The translations under genes and the position numbers were made by a program. Under the pieces are notes generated by a model. It saw nothing but the letters and a program-made list of their open reading frames with translations. It did no database searches and was not told the DNA's origin. Shown piece by piece: positions 34,483 through 42,574 of a DNA stretch of 64,000 bases (position 1 is the stretch's first letter; the number at the start of each line of letters is the position of its first letter). Origin of the DNA: Cryptosporangium arvum DSM 44712 (GTDB taxonomy: Bacteria; Actinomycetota; Actinomycetes; Mycobacteriales; Cryptosporangiaceae); NCBI RefSeq assembly GCF_000585375.1, contig NZ_KK073874.1, positions 3,224,001 to 3,288,000 of the forward strand. Direction: 5' to 3'.

Positions 34483-35294
34483 CGCAGGAGCCCGCCATCA
34501 ATACATAGCATCCCTCTATTTTGATCCCACGTCGCATTGCGGATAGCCGATATTCGGCCAGGAAAGAGTGTCATAAGGTACCAGTCGAGCGGTCGCTGAA
34601 GAGGCGAGTCGACTTCGCCGCAACGGACTGACGAGGTCCGGTTTGCCCCGAGAACTGCGCACTTTTGCGGATAGGCTGGTACGCTGATTCGCGCGCGCAT
34701 GTCGGGGTCTCAATGCAGCTGTCAAACCAGCTTCTGGCTTGGTGCATGCAAGGCAACTCGGAATTGTTAAGTTCATGGCACCCCGATCTGATGTCGCCCA
34801 TGCCAGGCACGACACTCGGACGTACTTCCGTGGGAACGACAAGCGCCTCCGCGCCAACCAATTGCTCGGTCCGGAGCATCCGCTCATCGGCCATGACAGT
34901 ACGTTTGCGAGCTGGCAGGCGAGTGGCCAGGACGCCTCGGGAGCTAACATCGGCGTTGGTTCGTACTCGGCGGCGCACTGCGTCCACGCCTGGAGTGCGC
35001 CACTGCTCTACTTTTGTCATTGACTCGTGCAAGGGCCTGGTTCACGCCTATTTGCCCAGGGTATCCCGGCGTCGGCACTCATGCCCTGCCTGCTGGCCAC
35101 GAGTGAGGTCCAGCCCCAAGAGCATAGCTACAGAAGAGCGCTCATTCCGACCTATATGATGACTAATAAACCAAATAGAAAAGGCCGCTTTGCGCTCAAA
35201 CGCTGCCGAGAAGGCGAGGGTTCGGCCATTCGGGCCGTTCAGTGCGAGCCAGCCTGCCGACGGGTGTCGGCAGGCTGACTGAGCGCTGATGAGA
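34483..35294. other. about 810 bp with no supported gene
   Basis: Several overlapping frames exist on both strands, but none shows a recognisable domain, a good ribosome site or consistent codon use. The stretch has lower G+C, like the KAP gene next to it. It separates that gene from the long minus-strand gene run and may contain decayed sequence. Confidence 0.4.
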
Positions 35295-36458
35295 TCAGTG
35301 CGGTGGGACGGCTCCGTTCGTCGGATCGCCGGCCGGACTGCGTCCGGACACTGCAAGGTCCGCGACGCGGTTGAGGAGCGGGACAGGCGAGTCGAGGAGG
35401 CCGCTTTGTCCGACGCTGCGGATCCATTGGACTTGGCGGGTGGAGATGCCGTGGCGGGCCGCGAATTCGGATGAGCTGATGTCAGGGCCGGCTCGCAGTT
35501 CGGCCCAGAGTTGGCGCCAGCGCTCGTACGACGCGGGGTCTCGGGGAACGCGTCGAAGTACGTCCGCCGGCGGCGTGGCGCCACGGGGCGGTGGGGCGTT
35601 CCGGTCTGTGCCGGGTGGCGTGAGCTGAGCACCGATGATGCGGGCCCACGCCGCGCTGTCGGATTGGGCTGTGAGTGCCGCGGAGATGGCGTCGATGTCG
35701 AGTGTGGTGACGGCGATCTCGGCGAGGATGGGGTCTTGGTGTCGCGCACGGATGAGCTTGTTTATGTGCATGGAAAGCGCTGCGTGGCGCTGCTCGCCCC
35801 GCAGCTGCTGCCGCGCCACGGTGAGCGATTCCTGGCGGGAGTAGCCGAAGTCGACGGCGAGCTGGCGAGCCCGGCCGGTAACGGCCGGTTCGCGGAGCTC
35901 CTGACGGAGACCGTAGACGGGTGCTGTCTCGGCGAGTTTCTCGGCGGCGCGGAGGGCATCGCGTCGGCGCGCGGCGGCGTGGAGCAGCCACACCGCGTAG
36001 GCGAAGATTCCCATGCCGCCGAAGACGACTGACAGGTAGGGCACGTGGTAGTGGCCGACGAGGTTGATGGAGACGGCAACCGAAACCGCGCCGGCGGAGA
36101 GGACGCGCCAGCCATAGGCGGTCTCGCCCAGACGTCGCCGAAAGTCAGCAAAGGCCGAGGCGACGACGCCGCCCAGGTCGATGACGATCGCGAACGGGGT
36201 GACGATCAGGGCGCGCCACCACCAGTCGATCTCCGGTGGCCACGGCGGGGCGTCGATGCCTACCCAGATCTGGCCGATCGCGGAGCCGAGAGCGGCGATG
36301 CAGTAGAAGATCCACGCGGCTGTTTGAACAGCGGCGCCGTCTGGTGGAGCGGCGGGGGGATCAGCTGCGAGTGGGGTAGTGGTGAGGTCCGAATGCGACG
36401 TGGTTTCGTTGATCTTGCCGGGATCTGTGTCGGCGGTCAGCGATGCAGTGGGCGGCAT
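35295..36458 (-). CDS. DUF2637-like membrane protein with C-terminal HTH-like segment
   Basis: A 387-residue protein. Four hydrophobic segments lie between about residues 45 and 160 (AAWIFYCIAALGSAIGQIWV; ALIVTPFAIVIDLGGVVASA; VLSAGAVSVAVSINLVGHYH; VVFGGMGIFAYAVWLLHAAA), as in DUF2637/SpdA-like proteins of actinobacterial plasmids and ICEs. A long charged cytoplasmic part follows and ends in a helix-turn-helix-like stretch, SSEFAARHGISTRQVQWIRS near 340-360. A role in transfer, replication control or partition is guessed from context. It is the last gene of the minus-strand run. Confidence 0.65.
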   Translation of the reverse strand: MPPTASLTADTDPGKINETTSHSDLTTTPLAADPPAAPPDGAAVQTAAWIFYCIAALGSAIGQIWVGIDAPPWPPEIDWWWRALIVTPFAIVIDLGGVVASAFADFRRRLGETAYGWRVLSAGAVSVAVSINLVGHYHVPYLSVVFGGMGIFAYAVWLLHAAARRRDALRAAEKLAETAPVYGLRQELREPAVTGRARQLAVDFGYSRQESLTVARQQLRGEQRHAALSMHINKLIRARHQDPILAEIAVTTLDIDAISAALTAQSDSAAWARIIGAQLTPPGTDRNAPPPRGATPPADVLRRVPRDPASYERWRQLWAELRAGPDISSSEFAARHGISTRQVQWIRSVGQSGLLDSPVPLLNRVADLAVSGRSPAGDPTNGAVPPH

Positions 36459-36551
36459 GGGTACTCCTGCGACGGTGAGGCAGGACCCAGCGCCCCGAGT
36501 TGGGACGCTGGACCTGGTGAGGGCGCGTCCCTGGCGATCGCGGTGAGTTGC

Positions 36552-36842
36552 TCAGCGATCGATGGGCGATGAGTTGATGCGGAAACGGGCTGGTTGCCGA
36601 TGCGTCCGGGCGACCGTGCCGAGAGTTTCCTGATTCAGCAGAATTCGGTGCACGGTGCCTCTGGAGCGTCCGAGGACTCGTGCGAGCTCGTAGGACGTGT
36701 AGTCCAGTTCAGGGTGCGCGCGGAGGTGAGTGAGCACCAGATCGACGAGCTGACCTGGGCGGAGGCGGGGCGAGTGCTCTCGCATCATGAGTCTTGCCGC
36801 CGGCGGGTAGTCGCTCGGCCCGTCGCCAGTGTCAGCGAGCAC
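36552..36842 (-). CDS. small winged-helix/HTH protein
   Basis: A 96-residue protein. The segment PGQLVDLVLTHLRAHPELDY, then TSYELARVLGRSRGTVHRIL, is a clear helix-turn-helix with a winged tail (GTVARTHRQPARFRI), similar to replication-control HTH proteins. It likely binds DNA of the element. The start GTG 36842 overlaps the end of the amidoligase-like gene by 11 bases, so translation is probably coupled. An internal ATG pair at 36788/36785 is an alternative start. Confidence 0.65.
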   Translation of the reverse strand: MLADTGDGPSDYPPAARLMMREHSPRLRPGQLVDLVLTHLRAHPELDYTSYELARVLGRSRGTVHRILLNQETLGTVARTHRQPARFRINSSPIDR

Positions 36843-37908
36843 ATGCGTGCGTCTCCATCTGTGCGGAGAGCGGCCCGTATTGCGGCCGCGCGGCGACCCA
36901 CTCGGCGAACGCAGCCCAAGTCCAGCCGCCGCGGGTGATGACCGGCACGGTTAGGTGTCGGGTGTATTCGACTGATGCGTCGGCCAGCGCGAGCGCGGCT
37001 CGGACTTCCTCGGCGTCGAGTGAGCTGGCGAAGACTCGCAGTTCGAAGGTGTCCGTGTTGCAGGCGTTTATAGCGGTGTACCGGACGTTGCCGGACGTGC
37101 CTTTGGCGTAGTCCTTGACGGCGCGGCGATCGCGGTTGGTGAACGCCGCGAAGTCGGGCGAGCTCCGCCGGGCGAGGCGGACGATTTGCTGCTCGTTGCG
37201 ATAGAGGAGCTTCATCCATCGGTAGGTGTGGCCCGGTGAGCTGAATCCCTTTCTTGAGAGGTGCACGTGGAGGCCGGTGCGCTCGGACGTGCGGCATCCG
37301 TGCTCACGCAGCAGTGTGAGCATTTCCCAGGGGAAGTGCGCGAGTGCCCAGGTGTAGGACATGGGGTGGCTGACGATCTCGAAGCCATCCGTGACGGAAT
37401 TGTCGAGCTTGAGGTAGCCCAAGTCCCCGAGGTGTGACGTTGCGGTTCGGGCGGGGCCGTGATCGTCGATGCTGTGGACTTCCAGTTCCAGCCCGAGGTA
37501 CAGCGGACCGGCGCCGTGGAAGATCGGCAGCGGTTTGTAGCTGTAGTCGAAGATCAGTGAGCGTTCGTCGCTGCAGCCGTCGCAGCCGCAGCGGGTGGGA
37601 CAGCCGTTGTCGCAGGAGTCGGTGTCATCGCTGGTGTATTCGCCGCATTCCTCGCAGCACCAGTAGAAGCGCGAGCGGCAGTCGGAACAAATCTCTTCCC
37701 CGGACGCGAGGGTGCTCGTCGCGTCGGATGGGACGGCGCGGTCACAGGAGACGCAGTAGAAGCAGTCACTGCAGTAGGCGGTGGCCAGGTACCACTGGCC
37801 GCAGCCGTCGCAACGGGAATGTGCGTGCCCGATGCATGCGCGGCAGCGGAGCGCGCCGTCCTGGGTGGTGATGTCGGCTGGGCAGTTGGCGCAGAGTGCG
37901 CTGGTCAT
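36832..37908 (-). CDS. zinc-ribbon amidoligase-like protein
   Basis: A 358-residue protein. Residues 1-115 hold about eight CxxC-type knuckles (CANCP, CRACIG, CDGCG, CSDCFYCVSC, CSDCRSRFYWCCEECGE, CGCDGCSD), probably several zinc sites. The rest matches the putative amidoligase (COOH-NH2 ligase) family: YLGLELEVHS (Glu141, Glu143), DNSVTDGFEIVSHPMS, and TGLHVHLSRKGF (His214, His216). Such ligases, related to glutamine synthetase, are found in phages and mobile elements and are thought to form amide bonds on peptides or proteins. The substrate is unknown; the zinc ribbons may recognise a protein or nucleic acid partner. GGAGG precedes the ATG. Confidence 0.7.
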   Translation of the reverse strand: MTSALCANCPADITTQDGALRCRACIGHAHSRCDGCGQWYLATAYCSDCFYCVSCDRAVPSDATSTLASGEEICSDCRSRFYWCCEECGEYTSDDTDSCDNGCPTRCGCDGCSDERSLIFDYSYKPLPIFHGAGPLYLGLELEVHSIDDHGPARTATSHLGDLGYLKLDNSVTDGFEIVSHPMSYTWALAHFPWEMLTLLREHGCRTSERTGLHVHLSRKGFSSPGHTYRWMKLLYRNEQQIVRLARRSSPDFAAFTNRDRRAVKDYAKGTSGNVRYTAINACNTDTFELRVFASSLDAEEVRAALALADASVEYTRHLTVPVITRGGWTWAAFAEWVAARPQYGPLSAQMETHACAR

Positions 37909-38018
37909 TGTCGTGAACCTCCGGTGTTTCCGGGTGTTCGACAGCGCGGGGCCGCATCGCCCCGCGCATGGCGTCGAACGGGGCGATCAAGAAGGTGCGG
38001 GCAGTGCTTACGGGTAGG

Positions 38019-38186
38019 TCAGTGGAGGAACAGGAACGTCAGCAACGGAGTCTTTTCGATGACGGTCAGCGCGGCGACGTGCAAGCCCACGAGTGTGACG
38101 ATGTGGGTGAGTGGGTGCAGTGCGCCGCGGGTGATCCGGTGGCGGCAGCCGAGTCGTTCGGGGTCAGGTGCTGCGTGTTTGCCCAT
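38019..38186 (-). CDS. small hydrophobic protein, 55 aa
   Basis: ATG 38186 follows AGGAAGG. The peptide starts MGKHAAPDPERLGCRHRITR and continues with one hydrophobic helix (HIVTLVGLHVAALTVI) to its C-terminus FLFLH. It is a probable single-span membrane peptide in the minus-strand run, between the Cys-rich gene (start 38886) and the amidoligase-like gene. Short 'MGKHA...' membrane peptides occur in related actinobacterial elements, but no function is known. Confidence 0.55.
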   Translation of the reverse strand: MGKHAAPDPERLGCRHRITRGALHPLTHIVTLVGLHVAALTVIEKTPLLTFLFLH

Positions 38187-38355
38187 GAGGGGCCGCCTTC
38201 CTGGGAGGTAATCGCGAGCGGGTTCGTTCGGTGCCGTGTCGGGCGGCGGCGGACGACGGGTGCCGTCGGCCGGGATTCAGATGTGGCTCTCGTTCGCGGT
38301 GACCGAGTGCTCGTTCCGCGCGTGTCGTGGCGACACAAGCGCTGAGTCGCGCGAG

Positions 38356-38886
38356 TCAGGCGGCGCTCTGGCCCCTGCCGGTCGTGACCGGCCGAATGCG
38401 CAGTGGCGGGATCCGCCGCCAGGAGGCAGCTAGCGTCTCGGGGAGGATCGGGTGGTTGATCACGTCGTAGATGCGGACCCACACGGCGTGCCAGGGCTCG
38501 GCGGACGCGCCCTGACGGAGCAGCGCGCCGGTCGTCGGAGGCGTTCCGGCCAGGGCGGGGTGTGTCGTGGCCCGGTAGTGCGTTTGGCTGCCGGCGAGCA
38601 TCGGGCAAGCCCGGATGCTGTAGGCGGCGCACGGCGGGCAGACCGGCGGTTCGGGGGTGCATTGGAGCCGGAGGTCGGATTCCCGAGCGAACAGCACGGC
38701 TCGATCGAGGAGGCGGTTTCCGCAGATCTGGCAGCACTCCTCGAGAAGGCAGACGGCGACGGCCAGGTCAGTCAGCTGACCGAAGAGTGCGATGCCCTCA
38801 CGGGTGCTCGGGGTGACCCACGGGACGACGAGACCCCCGGATCGAGGACAACCCACCAGGTGCGCGGGAATGTCCGGCGTGCTCAT
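38356..38886 (-). CDS. Cys-rich hypothetical protein of mobile elements
   Basis: A 176-residue protein with paired cysteines CCQICGNRLLDRAVLF and PEPPVCPPCAAYSIRACPML, which look like a split zinc site. Similar proteins with the same CxxC ... CxxCAxxxxxACP pattern occur in actinobacterial plasmids and ICEs without known function. Its ATG overlaps the stop of the ArdC-like gene by one base (TGATG), so it is co-translated. Confidence 0.6.
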   Translation of the reverse strand: MSTPDIPAHLVGCPRSGGLVVPWVTPSTREGIALFGQLTDLAVAVCLLEECCQICGNRLLDRAVLFARESDLRLQCTPEPPVCPPCAAYSIRACPMLAGSQTHYRATTHPALAGTPPTTGALLRQGASAEPWHAVWVRIYDVINHPILPETLAASWRRIPPLRIRPVTTGRGQSAA

Positions 38887-39878
38887 CAGGCGGCCTGCTT
38901 CTCAGCCGAGGGAGCCGGGGTGGATGGCTCTGGCCCGGGGCGGAGATCGAGCAGGATGTGCTTGGCGACACTCAGGACGGTTTCGGCGCAGGACCGGATC
39001 AGGGCGAGGTCGCCGGCCGCCCAGTCGAGGACGTAGGCGTCGCTGTAGGCGGAGGTGTCCAGATCGAGTGCGGCGAGCACGATGTGCGCGACGCTCTCCG
39101 CCTCGGTCTCTCGACGCCCACGGTGCAGATCCGTCCTGGTCAGCTGCTGATCCAGGTGCCCGCATCGGATGTGGGCGAGCTCGTGGGCGGTGGTTTTGGT
39201 GCGTTGGGCGGGGCTAACGTCGTTGCGGACCTGGACGACGCGGACGTCGGGCCGGTGCACGGTGACACCGTTGGCGGCGCCGAGGTAGCCGGTGGCAGGG
39301 GCGATCAGCTCGTAGTGGTAGCCTGCGGCATTGATCAGCGTCACCAGGTCCGGGTAGGCGCCGGTCGGGTCGTCACCGGTGAGCAGCTGGGGAGCGGCGC
39401 GTCGGCGGCGCAGCACCGTGGGCGGTTCGAAGGGTTCACCGTCGGTCTGCGAGAGCTCGAAGGTATTGGCGAGCCGGAAGCCGACGACCTGCACGGCCGG
39501 ACGTCCGGACGGCTCCCGAACGACGGTGTATCCGGCGGCTTCCCTCTCGGCGGCCTGCTCGTCGGTGGGGCGGCGGCGGATCGGTGCCCACACTTTGAAG
39601 GCGTTTTCGCCCGGCCGGACGTGACGATGCTGTGCTTTCCAGCCGGTGGTGCCTGCCCTGTTGCCGAAGGGAAGGAAGTAGCGAGGTGTGATGCCGCGCT
39701 CGTCGGCCTGGGCAAGGAGCAGTAGTTGGTTGGTGAGCGTGTACTGCGCGCCGAAGACCGCGACGCGTTCGAGGAACTCGACCCATTGGGCGGGCTCGCT
39801 GGCGATCTGGGCGAGTCGCTCGTCGAAGTCTGCCTGCAGTTTTTCCAGTAGGGCGGTGTGGTCCTTGTCGTGGCTCAT
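38886..39878 (-). CDS. ArdC-like protein with HExxH metallopeptidase domain
   Basis: A 330-residue protein. Residues 10-140 form an ArdC-type N-terminal domain (FLERVAVFGAQYTLTNQLLL, then GTTGWKAQHRHVRPGENAFK, VWAPI), which binds single-stranded DNA in antirestriction proteins and plasmid primases. A zinc metallopeptidase site is at 232-236 (HELAH) with a third acidic ligand in RETEAESVAH near 257-264, as in IrrE/ImmA-like domains. ArdC protects incoming conjugative DNA from restriction, and that is the likely role here. It lies in the middle of the minus-strand run. Confidence 0.8.
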   Translation of the reverse strand: MSHDKDHTALLEKLQADFDERLAQIASEPAQWVEFLERVAVFGAQYTLTNQLLLLAQADERGITPRYFLPFGNRAGTTGWKAQHRHVRPGENAFKVWAPIRRRPTDEQAAEREAAGYTVVREPSGRPAVQVVGFRLANTFELSQTDGEPFEPPTVLRRRRAAPQLLTGDDPTGAYPDLVTLINAAGYHYELIAPATGYLGAANGVTVHRPDVRVVQVRNDVSPAQRTKTTAHELAHIRCGHLDQQLTRTDLHRGRRETEAESVAHIVLAALDLDTSAYSDAYVLDWAAGDLALIRSCAETVLSVAKHILLDLRPGPEPSTPAPSAEKQAA

Positions 39879-39991
39879 GAGGTTCCCGTCTATGCCGACG
39901 GGCGAGCTGGGACCGTGACGGCCCCAGCCGGCCCGAAGGCGCGAGGTGGAGCCGCCGCTCCGACTCGGAGGAGTCGGATGCGATCAGCGGA

Positions 39992-41011
39992 TCAGCGGTT
40001 GTCGTTCCGGGTGTTGGTAAAGCGGCGCAGCTCGTTGGGGTGGATGCCGGTGCTGAGGACGTCGTCGAGCAGGTGCGCGATCCGGTAGTCGGGCTCCGCG
40101 GTAAGGGCGCGTTGGAGGGCGACGCGAGCCAGCGCGCCGTTGCCGCCGAGGTATGCGGTGAGCGCGAGCAGCGACGCGGGGGCCGCGGCCAGGTCCGGCT
40201 CGGCCCGCCGGGTCAGGTCGGTCCAGAGCGCACGCTGGGCGCTGCTGCCGTCGCACGCGGCTGCGGCGTAGTCGCGGACCGGCGGGATCAGCAGGAAGGC
40301 GTGGAGCATCGCAGCGGCCTCGTCGGACAAGGGCTGCCCGTCGGCCGCGGCGTGCAGGGCGTCGTCAACGGCGTGTTTGCCTTCGGTGAGCAGTTCGGCC
40401 GGAACAGCGGACACCGCATTCCGGTCTTCGGCGGGCAGGCGAGTGGCCAGGTGACGGAGGGCCGTGAGCGACGCGACGTGCATCCGTTCCTGTTCTGGCC
40501 CGGTGACTGGTGCGATCAGTTCGTCGAGGCTGTCGCGGCTGGGGAGCACGACCATCCCGGCGTAGGTGGCTTGCGCCGGGAGTTGGCTTTTGGCGACCGA
40601 GTACGGCGTGCCTTCGGGCGGGCACTTGATGCAGCCCGGTGTCACGCAGTAGTAGCGGTGGTCGTCGACGCGGATCATGCGCCGTAGGGCGACGCCTGCA
40701 GCGGTGAGGGCGGCGGCCAGCGGCCGAGCTGCGGCGGCGATGCGGTCGGCGGATCCGTAGCCGATCACGATGGCCTCGAAGCTGGTTGCGGCGATCTGTG
40801 CCGCCGTCCTCTCGGCTGTGTGGAGGAAGGGTTCGGTGGACGCGTCTTCGGTGGTGGGTGGGAGATCCACTCGGGTGGTCAACTGCACCCTGCCCTCGTC
40901 GACGCCGATGGTCACCAGGCTGTCGGCCGGGTGGAAGCCGAGCAGGTAGGGGACGATCGCGATGAGGTCGACGTCGTCGGTGGCCCGGAGACGGAACTCT
41001 GGGGTGGTCAC
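39992..41011 (-). CDS. DUF4192 domain protein
   Basis: A 339-residue protein with the DUF4192 pattern: DLIAIVPYLLGFHPADSLVT at the start, then RVDLPP, FEAIVIGYGS and, in the middle, DDHRYYCVTPGCIKCPPEGT, PYSVAKSQLPAQATYAG. A C-terminal repeat-like helical part follows (LTAYLGGNGALARVALQRAL, TAEPDYRIAHLLDDVLSTGI). DUF4192 is frequent in actinobacteria, both chromosomal and in mobile islands, with no known activity. GTG 41011 overlaps the stop of the preceding gene by four bases. Confidence 0.75.
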   Translation of the reverse strand: MTTPEFRLRATDDVDLIAIVPYLLGFHPADSLVTIGVDEGRVQLTTRVDLPPTTEDASTEPFLHTAERTAAQIAATSFEAIVIGYGSADRIAAAARPLAAALTAAGVALRRMIRVDDHRYYCVTPGCIKCPPEGTPYSVAKSQLPAQATYAGMVVLPSRDSLDELIAPVTGPEQERMHVASLTALRHLATRLPAEDRNAVSAVPAELLTEGKHAVDDALHAAADGQPLSDEAAAMLHAFLLIPPVRDYAAAACDGSSAQRALWTDLTRRAEPDLAAAPASLLALTAYLGGNGALARVALQRALTAEPDYRIAHLLDDVLSTGIHPNELRRFTNTRNDNR

Positions 41012-41385
41012 AGGTCCTTCTGGTCGCTGAGCGTGGCGGTGACGTGGACGTCGAAGTCGACGGTTCCGTCGAGGACGCCGCGGATGTGTCCGGTGTCGAC
41101 GAGCAGGCGGTGGCGGACGTCGTTTTCGGTGGCCCACAGGCCGTGGTCGTCCTCCCGGGTGAGTTCGAAGGTGCCGGTCACGGTGAACGTGACGGTGTGG
41201 TGTGGCCGGTAGAGGCCCAGATCGAAGTGGACGAGGAAGGCGTTGAGTCCGGCTCGGCAGATCTCGCCGCGGCGGTGTTGGTCGACGACGTAGGCGCGGA
41301 TCTGCGCGCGAAGCGTGTCGTAGGCGCTGCGGACGTCGGCGAGTTGCTGGGTCGGTGTCTGGTCGACGGGGACGAGTTCGGTCAT
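41008..41385 (-). CDS. hypothetical protein, 125 aa
   Basis: Starts MTELVPVDQTPTQQLADVRS, preceded by AAGGA. It has a helical N-terminus and then a beta-rich part (HHTVTFTVTGTFELTREDDH, DGTVDFDVHVTATLSDQKDL). No family is recognised. It is coupled to both neighbours by four-base overlaps, so it belongs to the same operon as DUF4192. Confidence 0.7.
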   Translation of the reverse strand: MTELVPVDQTPTQQLADVRSAYDTLRAQIRAYVVDQHRRGEICRAGLNAFLVHFDLGLYRPHHTVTFTVTGTFELTREDDHGLWATENDVRHRLLVDTGHIRGVLDGTVDFDVHVTATLSDQKDL

Positions 41386-41840
41386 GACGGGAGTCCTTTC
41401 GGAGCCGGTCGCGGCTCTGTCGCGAGGTCGCAGAGGGGGCGACCGTGGATGGTCACTGGGGGAGTGGGGTCGGCGACGCGGAGAACCGACCGGGGAGCAA
41501 CCGTGGAGCGCGCACCGTGTGCGTAGTAGATGTCCCACCAGCGGTTGTGGCGCTGACAGCAGGCGACGACCTGGAGCTCGGTGCCGTCGTAGGCCAGGAC
41601 GTTCGCACCGACTCGCAGACGGTGAACGGGCTGGAGAGTGACCCGGTCAGCGGGTCGGACGAGCCAGCGCGGCACGGACGTCGATGCCCGCCGTGGATCG
41701 GTGTACTGCAGTCCGACGCGGGTGCGGGTAGTCAGGACGACGGTCGCGGCCAGCCAGGTCTGTCCGGTGTTGACGTGAACGGCTTGGCCGGGGCGAAGCA
41801 CCGGTGTTGACCGAGCGGGCGAGGTGAAGAGGTCGATCAT
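41382..41840 (-). CDS. hypothetical protein, 152 aa
   Basis: A beta-rich protein (VLRPGQAVHVNTGQTWLAAT, VVLTTRTRVGLQYTD, LRVGANVLAYDGTELQVVAC) that looks like two or three SH3/Tudor-like barrels, ending with TIHGRPLCDLATEPRP. Function is not recognised. Its stop overlaps the next ATG (ATGA). No catalytic motif is visible. Confidence 0.65.
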   Translation of the reverse strand: MIDLFTSPARSTPVLRPGQAVHVNTGQTWLAATVVLTTRTRVGLQYTDPRRASTSVPRWLVRPADRVTLQPVHRLRVGANVLAYDGTELQVVACCQRHNRWWDIYYAHGARSTVAPRSVLRVADPTPPVTIHGRPLCDLATEPRPAPKGLPS

Positions 41841-41965
41841 TGCGGTCTCCGTTTCGCAGGAGAGTGAAGACGCGGTCCTGCTGGCCGCGTCTGGTCAGGT
41901 GGACGAAGACGGCAACAGCCGGGCAGTCAGCGGCGGCGGAGCCCGCTGCGCGCGGGACCAGCGCC

Positions 41966-42574
41966 TCACCGTGAGTCGCGGTCGGCGGGAACGCCGGCCG
42001 GACGGTGCGTCAGGTCCTGCCAGGCTCCGTGGCGGGGGCGTAGCTCGGTCCAGACCTGCCACCACCGCTGCTCGTTGCCGTACGACGTCGCAGTCAGGTG
42101 CGCGATCAGCGCGTCGCGCCCGGAGCCGGCGAGCGTTCCGACGAGCCGGTGGGCGCCGTTGAGGACGACGAGGCTTTCCGCGCTTTCCGCTTCACCAATC
42201 GCGTCCAGGGCGCGGATCACGCGGTGGCCGGTACGCCGGGCGACCTGAATGGCGTACTCCAGGGACCAGGAGCTGATCAGCTCCTCGAAGACCCACTCGG
42301 CGGCGAGCACCCCACCGTTATGGGTGCGGCACGCCGCCACGAACGCAGTCATGTCCGCGGGGCCGAAGCGGGGATTGCCGTTGCTGTGGAAGACCGTGGC
42401 GCCGCCACGGCCGTCGTTGTGCAGCAGCCCGACAGCCTCGTCGTTCACGCTGATCGTCGCGGTGCAGGCGACCCCGTCCGGCGTCGGCGCTTCCTGGAAC
42501 GAGGTGATCGTCAGCGTGGGATTGCGGGGTGCGTACAGCCAGGTGTGAGGAACGACGAGAAGGTCCGGGCTCAT
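41966..42574 (-). CDS. hypothetical protein, 202 aa
   Basis: Begins MSPDLLVVPHTWLYAPRNPT. The middle (ISVNDEAVGLLHNDGRGGAT, then FHSNGNPRFGPADMTAFVAA) suggests a mixed alpha/beta domain; the C-terminus is helical. No family is recognised. The start overlaps the stop of the FAD monooxygenase gene by four bases, so the two are co-translated. Confidence 0.6.
   Translation of the reverse strand: MSPDLLVVPHTWLYAPRNPTLTITSFQEAPTPDGVACTATISVNDEAVGLLHNDGRGGATVFHSNGNPRFGPADMTAFVAACRTHNGGVLAAEWVFEELISSWSLEYAIQVARRTGHRVIRALDAIGEAESAESLVVLNGAHRLVGTLAGSGRDALIAHLTATSYGNEQRWWQVWTELRPRHGAWQDLTHRPAGVPADRDSR

Noticed and set aside
34571-35159. Overlapping frames on both strands (about 94-164 codons) in the gap after the KAP gene
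   Set aside because: No ribosome sites, no domain, and composition does not resemble either host or neighbour genes.
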